A DNA stretch of 13,785 bases, taken from assembly GCA_004553095.1 (NCBI GenBank), contig SFMJ01000029.1, positions 1-13,785 of the forward strand, in the 5' to 3' direction. Of this stretch, positions 1 to 7,033 are shown in pieces. Each line of letters begins with the position of its first letter. Positions within the stretch are counted from its first letter, which is position 1. The notes under the pieces were generated by a model. It had not been told where the DNA came from. It saw nothing but the letters and a program-made list of their open reading frames with translations, and did not search any database. Both the position numbers and the translations under genes were made by a program. This stretch comes from Bacteroidales bacterium. Its GTDB lineage: Bacteria; Bacteroidota; Bacteroidia; Bacteroidales; Muribaculaceae.

Positions 1-1794
1 AAATCATCGCGTGTCATCGAAGCCTTCGATCCATCCGTGATGCTCAACTGGCTCTGGACTCCGAAGATGGGCACCAAACTCAACACTGCATTAGCCTTCC
101 GCTCGAACAATTACAGTAGCTCGGCACTCAACTGGTATCAAGCAGCAGACCCGCGTCCCGACTACTATCGCTATCTTCCCTCATACTATGCACCCACAGT
201 GACTGAAGAGGAGAATCCCGAGCTCTATGCCCAGCAACTCGAGCAACAGGAATTTGTGACCTATGCATGGCAGAACGATCCGAACATCCGTCAGATCAAT
301 TGGGATCAGATCTATCTGACCAACCACCTGAACTGTCAGCAATATGATCGCGACCCATCGCTGGTGGGACAATCGACCTACATCCTCGAAGATCGCCACT
401 CCAACTTCAACGCCTACATGCTCAATAGCAACCTCGATCATCGACTCAACGACTACATGACACTGCAAGCAGGCTTGAACGTAACATATACTGACGCCCA
501 CTACTACAAGACCATACGCGATCTGCTCGGTGGCGAATATTGGCGCGATATCGACAACTTCTCCGAGCGTGACTTCGCAGGCGATGTCAACATCATGCAG
601 AACGACCTTTGCAACCCCGACCGCAAGGTCTATAAGGGAGACATCTTCGGTTATAACTACTATATCCGCAACATCGGTTCACGCCTCTGGGCACAGAATC
701 AGATTGTCACCAAGCACTGGAATGTCAACTATGCCGCCGAGGTGAGCACCACTAACTTCTGGCGTGAGGGTATGATGAGAAATGGTCGTGCCCCCTACGA
801 CGAAGAGACCAAAGGCATCGGCAAGCCCCAGTCACTCGGCACCGGCAACATGCACAGTTTCGTAAACTTCGGAGTGAAAGCCGCAGCCACCTACAAGCTC
901 GACGGACGCAACTTCTTCACCGCTCATGTCGGCTATGGCTCACGCGCTCCGCTTCCCAACGACGCCTATATCTCACCCCGCACCAAAGACACCTCTGTCG
1001 GCGTGCTCAAAAGCGAAAAATACTTGGCTGCCGACCTCAGCTATACCTGGAACTACAAGAACTTCCGCGGTTCGGTCAAGGGTTATTACACCTATATCTG
1101 GGATGCTATGAAGCGTAGCGGATTCTACGACTACGATCTCAACTCCTTCATGAACTATGCTATGAGCGGCATGCAACTCGAATATAAAGGAATCGAGCTC
1201 GGCATGCAATACAAGATCCTCAGCAACCTCTCCGTCTCTGCAGCCGGAAGCATCGGAGACTATCGATACAAGAACAATCCTTGGGGTGTCCGCAGCTACG
1301 AAAACGGCTCGGAGGCTGACGTGGTACGCAAGGTTTATCTCAAGAACTATCACATCGGAGGCACTCCTCAACAGGCTGTATCATTTGCCATCAATTATAA
1401 CATCAAGAGATGGTTCTTCGAAGTTAACACTCAGTGGATGGGCGACGGATATTTCGAACTCTCGCCGAGCCGTCACGAAGAGATGCCCGGTCTATGGAAA
1501 TTCTGCTCCTCTGAAGAGGATTACAAGCAACGCATGGAAGAGATCACCCACCAAGACAAACTCAACAACGAATGGGTGATGAACCTCTCGATCGGCAAGT
1601 TGATCTACACCAAATTCGGTCAAATCAACATCAACCTCAGCGTCAACAACCTCCTGAACAACCGCAACATCCAGACCGGCGGCTGGCAAGAGGGTAAGTT
1701 CGACTACACCAACTATGATGTCAATAAATTCCCCAACAAGATATACTATGCACAAGGCATCCGCGTATATCTCAACCTGGGTATCAGATTCTAA
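1..1794 (+). CDS. TonB-dependent outer-membrane receptor, C-terminal beta-barrel part (5' end outside window)
   Basis: The reading frame is open from base 1, so the first ATG at 37 is internal and the gene begins upstream of the window; about 597 residues are visible. They are rich in aromatic residues and in alternating beta-strand patterns, with long polar loops and a stretch near the N-terminal edge (ALNWYQAADPRPDYYRYLPS) of a kind I associate with Bacteroidetes TonB-dependent receptors. The chain ends in VYLNLGIRF, with the terminal phenylalanine typical of outer-membrane barrels inserted by BamA. The plug and any carboxypeptidase-like N-terminal domain must lie upstream. Such receptors import bound ligand across the outer membrane using TonB energy. 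Two lipoprotein genes follow after 21 and about 13 bases, so they are probably co-transcribed partners, as in SusC/SusD-like pairs, although neither lipoprotein looks like SusD. The substrate cannot be read from the sequence; the nearby nucleases suggest nucleic-acid products. Confidence 0.88.
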   Translation, partial: KSSRVIEAFDPSVMLNWLWTPKMGTKLNTALAFRSNNYSSSALNWYQAADPRPDYYRYLPSYYAPTVTEEENPELYAQQLEQQEFVTYAWQNDPNIRQINWDQIYLTNHLNCQQYDRDPSLVGQSTYILEDRHSNFNAYMLNSNLDHRLNDYMTLQAGLNVTYTDAHYYKTIRDLLGGEYWRDIDNFSERDFAGDVNIMQNDLCNPDRKVYKGDIFGYNYYIRNIGSRLWAQNQIVTKHWNVNYAAEVSTTNFWREGMMRNGRAPYDEETKGIGKPQSLGTGNMHSFVNFGVKAAATYKLDGRNFFTAHVGYGSRAPLPNDAYISPRTKDTSVGVLKSEKYLAADLSYTWNYKNFRGSVKGYYTYIWDAMKRSGFYDYDLNSFMNYAMSGMQLEYKGIELGMQYKILSNLSVSAAGSIGDYRYKNNPWGVRSYENGSEADVVRKVYLKNYHIGGTPQQAVSFAINYNIKRWFFEVNTQWMGDGYFELSPSRHEEMPGLWKFCSSEEDYKQRMEEITHQDKLNNEWVMNLSIGKLIYTKFGQININLSVNNLLNNRNIQTGGWQEGKFDYTNYDVNKFPNKIYYAQGIRVYLNLGIRF

Positions 1795-1815
1795 CCAATC
1801 AATTCTACCAAAGAT

Positions 1816-3405
1816 ATGATAAAGAATATTAAGAATATAATCGCGATGATGTTGGTGGCAATGGTCGGGCTTACATCATGCGACTACGAATACGCCCAGC
1901 CGCCGGTCAACGTGCCGGAAGGGGGCATAGGCACCGGAGCATGGGACAACCCCATGACAGCCTATCAATGTCTGATCGGATCGGTCAATGAAGACTATCC
2001 CGAACCATGGGTCACCGGATATATCGTCGGCGTGGTCAACGTCGACATCAGCAATGTGATCAGCGAACAGTGTGCTCAATTCGAAGGTCCCTTCACCGTG
2101 GCTACCAACCTGATTATCGCCATGAATCCTGAAGAGAGAAACTATGAGAACTGCGCCACTGTCCAGCTCCCGAGCGGAGGTGCGCGTACGGCACTCAACC
2201 TGGTAGACAATCCCGACAACCTCGGCAAGCAAGTTACCCTCAAAGGTACTGTAGGCTCCAAATATTGCGGCGCTTATGGTGTGAGATCCGTCTCAGACTA
2301 TAACTGGGGAGACAAGGGTAAGGAAGAGATCGTGCTTCCGCCGGTGGATGGTCCATTCTATCAGGATTTCGACTTCGGCAAGTCATTTGACACCTACGCC
2401 GCACAAGGCTGGAAGAATGTTGAAGTATCGGGCGGTCTGAGCGGCTGGTATATCAAGGAGTTCAGCGGCAACAACTACATCACCACCAGTGCATATCTCG
2501 GCACAGAGACCGGCGGCCCGTATGAGAACTGGCTCATCACACCCGCCATCGATATGGATAAGATCGCCGAGAAGACACTCCAATTCGAGACACAAGCGGC
2601 ATATCCTGCCGATAATTGCACACTCGAAGTCTATGTGATGAGTTCTAACAATCCGAAGACATCGACAAGCACGCAGCTGAAGGCAGACATCGCAGTGCCC
2701 CCTACAGGCACCAGCTATAGCGACTGGAAGAAAGCCAACGTCGACCTCTCTGCATATAGCGGCACCATCTACATCGGCTGGCGCTACTACTCGGAGAAGG
2801 GTGGATCGGGCTTCTCAACTACCTATTGCATCGACAATGTCAACGTAGGCAACGCCGAAAAGCCGGATCACTCGGGCGACACACCCACAGACCCATCGAC
2901 TCCCGGCAGCGATCAGAACGCAGCGCTCTATAAGCTCTTGGCTTCCGACAGCGCAACCTGCGATTGGATATTTGACAACATCTCCCTCCCCGAGGGTGTG
3001 TCATACGTCTGGAAATGGACATCCTATAATGGCACAAGTTATCTTAACGCAAGTGCATTCGTGGGGGGCAAGGCAAATGCCGCCAAGTCGATTGCCCACT
3101 CACCCGCCATCTCATTGGAGGGTGTAACCGGCGCTTCGGTAGACTTCCAGCATGCTGCTAAATACCAGACCACACTTCCGACGATCGGCAAGTTCGTGGT
3201 GCGCGAATCAGGCACAACCGATTGGACTGAATATGATATCCCGACATGGCCTGATGCAGGAACTTGGAAATTTGCATCCAGTGGCAAGATCGATATCTCC
3301 AGATTCGATGGCAAGGTGGTGGAAGTCGGTTTCAAATATGAATCGACCACCGAGGGTGCCGACCAATGGGAGATCAACAACCTGAATGTCTATGGCAAAA
3401 AGTAA
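1816..3405 (+). CDS. Outer-membrane lipoprotein with DUF6359-like, choice-of-anchor J-like and C-terminal beta-sandwich domains
   Basis: This 529-residue protein begins with a lipoprotein signal peptide: a Lys/Asn-rich n-region, a hydrophobic stretch and the lipobox LTSC, so Cys22 should be lipidated. Residues about 38-165 resemble the DUF6359-type module (GYIVGVV at 69-75, NLVDNP at 128-133). Residues about 178-345 look like a choice-of-anchor J jelly-roll domain (ENWLITPAID at 237-246). A Pro/Thr/Ser/Asp-rich linker covers 350-366. Residues 369-528 form another beta-sandwich, very similar to residues 291-447 of the second nuclease in this window. No catalytic motif is visible; the domains suggest binding of a ligand or a partner at the cell surface. 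The gene lies 21 bases after the TonB receptor and just before a second lipoprotein, fitting one operon. Lipoprotein status and domain layout are well supported; the function is unknown. Confidence 0.85.
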   Translation: MIKNIKNIIAMMLVAMVGLTSCDYEYAQPPVNVPEGGIGTGAWDNPMTAYQCLIGSVNEDYPEPWVTGYIVGVVNVDISNVISEQCAQFEGPFTVATNLIIAMNPEERNYENCATVQLPSGGARTALNLVDNPDNLGKQVTLKGTVGSKYCGAYGVRSVSDYNWGDKGKEEIVLPPVDGPFYQDFDFGKSFDTYAAQGWKNVEVSGGLSGWYIKEFSGNNYITTSAYLGTETGGPYENWLITPAIDMDKIAEKTLQFETQAAYPADNCTLEVYVMSSNNPKTSTSTQLKADIAVPPTGTSYSDWKKANVDLSAYSGTIYIGWRYYSEKGGSGFSTTYCIDNVNVGNAEKPDHSGDTPTDPSTPGSDQNAALYKLLASDSATCDWIFDNISLPEGVSYVWKWTSYNGTSYLNASAFVGGKANAAKSIAHSPAISLEGVTGASVDFQHAAKYQTTLPTIGKFVVRESGTTDWTEYDIPTWPDAGTWKFASSGKIDISRFDGKVVEVGFKYESTTEGADQWEINNLNVYGKK

Positions 3406-3418
3406 ATCTAACGAAAAG

Positions 3419-5164
3419 ATGAAAAAGATGAAAAGAAATATATATTCGGCGCTTGCCATGGCACTCGCTATCACGGCAACGGCAGGACTCGTATCCTGCC
3501 AAGCTGAGATGGATGATCCCGGGCTGGTAGTGCCGGAAGCCTCGATCAAGGCCAACACCACGATCCTTGAATTGAAGCAAGCATACGAGAACAAGATTGA
3601 GAAGGTAGGCTTCAAGCAGGGCACCGAGAAGTATGATGCCGAGGGCAATGTGGTGGATGGCGAGCATATCATCATCCATGGCCGCGTAGTGTCGAGCGAT
3701 GCTTCCGGCAATATCTACAAATCATTGGTGATCCAGGATGAGACAGCCTCCCTCGCATTCTCCATCAATAGCGGCAGCCTCTACAACTTCTATCGTTTGG
3801 GGCAGGATGTCGTGGTCGATATGACCGGGCTCTATCTCGGCTATTACTATGGTCTGCAGCAGGTAGGTTCACCCTCCGACACCGAGCTCAATGGGGAAAA
3901 TCAGCTTGGATTCATGGCACTCGACTATATGTTGCGCCATGCACAATGCGACGGACTCCCCTCACCCGAATTTGCCAAGGTGAAATATGGCGAACCATAT
4001 CCTACCGACCAATTCTACTGTCTCTCCTTCGATAGCTTCGACGAGCTCACCAAGGGCACACTTCCTGAGTTACAGAGCCAGCTCGTAGAGTTCCGCAATG
4101 TCTCCTTCCAGATCGAGGAAGAGGGACAGACCTACGCTCCCTACGAGTCGACAGTGAGTCGCTATTTAGTTGACGCCAATGGTCAGACACTCACAGTCAG
4201 AAACTCCGGCTACTCCAATTTCTATTACAAAGAACTTCCGAAGGGTCGCGGCATCGTGAGAGGTATCCTGTCATACTACAACTCCGGCTCGGCTACCGAT
4301 CCTTGGCAGTTGATCCTGCGCGACGTCACCGACGTGATCATCACCGAGGCGGGCGAAGAGGCTACCCCCTTCAGCGTGTCTGACGTAAGAAGCGGTGAGT
4401 ATGATGGACTGATAGGCTGGACTTCCGGTTATATCGTAGGTGCTGTCAAGGCCGGTGTTACCACCGTTACTTCCGCCGCCGATGTGACATTCGGCAAGGA
4501 TGTCGAGACTTTCAACAATGTGCTGATCGCCGAAAGCGCCGACGAGACCGATATCAACAAATGTATCGTAGTCGACCTGCCTCAAGGCACATCGCTCCGC
4601 ACTTGGGTCAACCTGATCGACAACCCTGAATACTACAAGGCACAACTCTTGGTGAATGGTAAAATCTCTACCGAATTGGGTCTTCCCGCCATCGTAGATA
4701 GCAAGGGTGGCTTCAATGAGTTCCGCATCAACGGCAAGTCGATGAGTGGCGGCACCGAAGGCCCCGCACCGGCAGGCGACGGCACCGAAGCCAACCCCTA
4801 TAACGTCTCTTGGGTGAAAGCATCGACCGAAGACAAGACAGGCGTCTGGGTGATCGGTTATGTAGCCGGATATGTGGCTACCGGTTCGGACTTCATCGGC
4901 GATGCCTGCGAATTCAGCGCCAACGAAGTGCCCGGTTCGACAGCATACCTCAACTCCAACAATGTGATCCTCTCCTCGGTGGCTCCGATGAAGTGTGGCG
5001 TCGACAACTCCGTGCCGGCTCAGCTCTCTTCTGCCGTCCGCTCGACTCTGGGCTTGAAACTCAACCCCGGCATATACGGTAAGCAAGTGATGATCAAATG
5101 TAACATCGAAGAATACTTCGGCACTCGCGGCATCCGCAAGATCACCGAAGTCAGAGAACTCTGA
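3419..5164 (+). CDS. DUF5689-like outer-membrane lipoprotein with two DUF6359-like repeats
   Basis: I place the start at 3419, giving 581 residues. An upstream in-frame ATG at 3386 would overlap the previous gene and add 11 hydrophilic residues before the signal peptide; the ATG at 3428 is also possible. From 3419 the protein has a Lys-rich n-region, a hydrophobic core and a lipobox (LVSC) with Cys27. The mature start C-Q-A-E-M-D-D is acidic and resembles the Q-A-(D/E)2 surface-export signal described for Capnocytophaga lipoproteins. Residues about 40-310 fit DUF5689, an OB-like module common in Bacteroidetes surface lipoproteins. Residues about 315-439 and 452-581 are two related DUF6359-like units, each with a GY(I/V)xG core near its start. 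No catalytic residues are recognisable. The position in the TonB-receptor operon suggests a surface-exposed binding partner of that receptor. Confidence 0.84.
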   Translation: MKKMKRNIYSALAMALAITATAGLVSCQAEMDDPGLVVPEASIKANTTILELKQAYENKIEKVGFKQGTEKYDAEGNVVDGEHIIIHGRVVSSDASGNIYKSLVIQDETASLAFSINSGSLYNFYRLGQDVVVDMTGLYLGYYYGLQQVGSPSDTELNGENQLGFMALDYMLRHAQCDGLPSPEFAKVKYGEPYPTDQFYCLSFDSFDELTKGTLPELQSQLVEFRNVSFQIEEEGQTYAPYESTVSRYLVDANGQTLTVRNSGYSNFYYKELPKGRGIVRGILSYYNSGSATDPWQLILRDVTDVIITEAGEEATPFSVSDVRSGEYDGLIGWTSGYIVGAVKAGVTTVTSAADVTFGKDVETFNNVLIAESADETDINKCIVVDLPQGTSLRTWVNLIDNPEYYKAQLLVNGKISTELGLPAIVDSKGGFNEFRINGKSMSGGTEGPAPAGDGTEANPYNVSWVKASTEDKTGVWVIGYVAGYVATGSDFIGDACEFSANEVPGSTAYLNSNNVILSSVAPMKCGVDNSVPAQLSSAVRSTLGLKLNPGIYGKQVMIKCNIEEYFGTRGIRKITEVREL

Positions 5165-5179
5165 CTCTAAAACCCTATA

Positions 5180-5209
5180 GGTGTGTCAGGGTTTGCGCCC
5201 TGATACATC
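5180..5209 (+). terminator. Hairpin 1 downstream of the DUF5689-like gene (terminator-like, no U-tract)
   Basis: The arm at 5180-5191 pairs with 5198-5209 over 12 positions (GGG/CCC at the loop end, two G-U wobbles), with a 6-base loop TTTGCG. It lies 15 bases after the stop codon. The following bases are A-rich rather than T-rich, so classic intrinsic termination on the plus strand is doubtful. It may be a processing or stabilising structure, or a copy of a dispersed repeat. Confidence 0.5.
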
Positions 5210-5236
5210 ACCAAATAAAAACTATTTCTAACCCCC

Positions 5237-5265
5237 GGCTCTGTCGACCGGATGACGACAGAGCC
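5237..5265 (+). terminator. Hairpin 2 upstream of the first nuclease gene (terminator-like, no U-tract)
   Basis: A perfect 10-bp GC-rich stem is formed by GGCTCTGTCG (5237-5246) and CGACAGAGCC (5256-5265), with a 9-base loop. It ends 20 bases before the nuclease ATG at 5286 and is followed by AACATAAACG, without a T-run. So close to the start codon, it could equally be a 5' leader structure affecting translation or readthrough. Which role applies cannot be decided from sequence. Confidence 0.5.
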
Positions 5266-5285
5266 AACATAAACGATGTCAATAA

Positions 5286-6992
5286 ATGAAGAATAAAATA
5301 TTCTTACTACTAACGCTCTCGCTTGCCGTGCAGATGGCATACGCCAACTTCACCGAGGGCTACTACGACCAAATGGATGGCAAGAAAAAAGAGGCGCTCA
5401 AAACAGCCGCCAAGCAATGTGTGAGCAGTCACACCACTCTCGAATATTACGATCTCCCCGACTATTGGCAATACAGCGATGTATATCCGGAGCTCGTCAA
5501 TGGGTGCAAGCGCTGGTGGGAGATGTATTCAGACAAGATCTACCTCATACAGCAGGGGCAGAGTGGTACCAAGAGTTTCTCCGCCAACAAAATGCAACGC
5601 GAGCACTCGGTGCCCAAATCATGGTGGAAGCAGAATGGCAGCGTGGAGTACACCCCTGCCTATAGCGATATGTGGAATCTCTATCCGAGCGATGGTCCCG
5701 CCAATCAGGCGAAACTCAACTATCCCTTCGGCGAAGTGCGCACAGCCACATTCGACAATGGGGTCTCGAAAGTAGGGTCTCCGATGTCGGGTCAAGGGGG
5801 TGGATGTGCCAACGTATTCGAGCCTGCCGACGAATATAAGGGTGACTTCGCCCGAAGCATGTTCTATATGGCTACGGTCTATGATGACATCAACTGGGTG
5901 ATCAACTATATGTTCCAGAAGAATAGTTATCCGACCTTAGTGCCATGGGCAGTCAATATGCTCTTGCAGTGGTCGCGCGAGGACCCGGTGAGTCAAAAAG
6001 AGATCGACCGCAATGACCTGGTGGAGCAATATCAAGGGAATCGCAACCCCTTCGTAGACTTTCCCAACTTGGCTGAGTTTATATGGGGCATCAGCACCGA
6101 AGAAGTGTTCTCTGTATCCGAACAAGCCGGCAGCGATCCGACGCCGCCGATCACCGGCGATCCGGAGATCACCTCTCCCGCCAATGGCAGTTCCCTCTCC
6201 TTCGGGCAGGGGGCTGTGGGGCATACATATACTCGCGAACTGCAAATCACCGGCCATAACTTCACCAGCCAGCTCTCCGTGAGCATCGTCGGCGCCAACC
6301 GCGATTGCTTCGTCACCGAGACGACCACAATCCCCGCCAAGACCATCAATGAGAATGGAGGCTATCTACTCACCATCCGATACACACCCAAGTCGATCGG
6401 AGAGCACTCCGCCAAACTTACCCTCTATGATGGAGGTCTGGCAGGGAGCGTCGCTGTAAACCTCACCGGCGAAGGACTCGCCGAGCCGACCCTCACCGCG
6501 CTCAATGCACAGAACCCGACCGACCTCACCGACACCGGTTATACCGCTCACTGGTCGGCTGCTACCGGCGAAGCCGACTTCTATGTGCTGACTCGCGTCA
6601 TCTATAACGACGACCAAGAAGAGTCCGAAACTTACGAAACCAACGAAACATTCTATAGCATCACCGGACGCGACCCCAAGGTGGCGGAAGCCTATTATGT
6701 CTCCTACTCGCGTCTCGGCATCCTCTCCCCCGCCTCCAACATCATCTATGTCGCCGCTTCGGGCATCAACGACGTGCGTGACTCCGCCCCCTACCATGTA
6801 TATGGCGTAGAGGGTGGCATATATGTGAGCCGCGCCCAAGGCGAGGCCGGCACCATCGTCGTATACTCTCTCGATGGCACCATCATCTTGCAAGATGAAT
6901 CTCCCGCCGACGCATCTGTTATACCACTCAAACCGGGCGTATATGTGGTCTCAGTGGGTGGCGGCCGTCCTCAAAAACTGATCGTAAAATAA
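5286..6992 (+). CDS. Secreted endonuclease I family nuclease with Ig-like, fibronectin III-like and type IX-like sorting domains (paralogue 1)
   Basis: This 568-residue protein has a signal peptide (likely cleavage after Ala20) and an endonuclease I (EndA/Vvn-type, His-Me finger) domain at about 25-270. The catalytic signature REHSVPKSWW gives Glu106 and the general-base His107. Asn140 in ANQAKLN matches the metal-binding Asn of the family, and FEPADEYKGDFAR (178-190) is a conserved motif. The family cuts DNA, often also RNA, without sequence specificity, using one divalent metal. Residues about 292-397 resemble the Hydin/choice-of-anchor D-type Ig fold, about 400-490 look fibronectin III-like, and about 493-568 resemble a type IX secretion sorting tail (VYSLDGT, then LKPGVYVVSV, basic end). 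The domain position that is His in paralogues 2 and 3 (DLxHL) is Asn131 here. It is first of three tandem paralogues and probably acts at the cell surface or outside the cell. Confidence 0.9.
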   Translation: MKNKIFLLLTLSLAVQMAYANFTEGYYDQMDGKKKEALKTAAKQCVSSHTTLEYYDLPDYWQYSDVYPELVNGCKRWWEMYSDKIYLIQQGQSGTKSFSANKMQREHSVPKSWWKQNGSVEYTPAYSDMWNLYPSDGPANQAKLNYPFGEVRTATFDNGVSKVGSPMSGQGGGCANVFEPADEYKGDFARSMFYMATVYDDINWVINYMFQKNSYPTLVPWAVNMLLQWSREDPVSQKEIDRNDLVEQYQGNRNPFVDFPNLAEFIWGISTEEVFSVSEQAGSDPTPPITGDPEITSPANGSSLSFGQGAVGHTYTRELQITGHNFTSQLSVSIVGANRDCFVTETTTIPAKTINENGGYLLTIRYTPKSIGEHSAKLTLYDGGLAGSVAVNLTGEGLAEPTLTALNAQNPTDLTDTGYTAHWSAATGEADFYVLTRVIYNDDQEESETYETNETFYSITGRDPKVAEAYYVSYSRLGILSPASNIIYVAASGINDVRDSAPYHVYGVEGGIYVSRAQGEAGTIVVYSLDGTIILQDESPADASVIPLKPGVYVVSVGGGRPQKLIVK

Positions 6993-7033
6993 TCTTATCA
7001 ACAAGCATTATCATAATCTAATCCAGCCAAGAA

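Larger units (their letters stand above)
5165..5285. other. Intergenic gap between the lipoprotein genes and the nuclease genes
   Basis: This 121-base gap is the longest non-coding stretch inside the receptor-nuclease cluster. It contains two separate hairpins, listed individually. Neither is followed by a run of T. I see no convincing TTTG-N19-21-TAnnTTTG promoter. The hairpins could terminate or attenuate transcription, stabilise the upstream mRNA end, or be a dispersed palindromic repeat. A 6-codon reading frame (5276-5296) overlaps the nuclease start but is probably incidental. Confidence 0.6.

Noticed and set aside
4271..5086. Minus-strand reading frame (271 codons) opposite the DUF5689-like gene
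   Set aside because: It is a shadow of the lipoprotein gene, which has a signal peptide, lipobox and domain repeats; the antisense product looks low-complexity and unstructured.
5276..5296. Six-codon reading frame overlapping the start of nuclease 1 (possible leader peptide)
   Set aside because: It is too short and lacks regulatory codons or a ribosome site; an ATG this close to a start is expected by chance.
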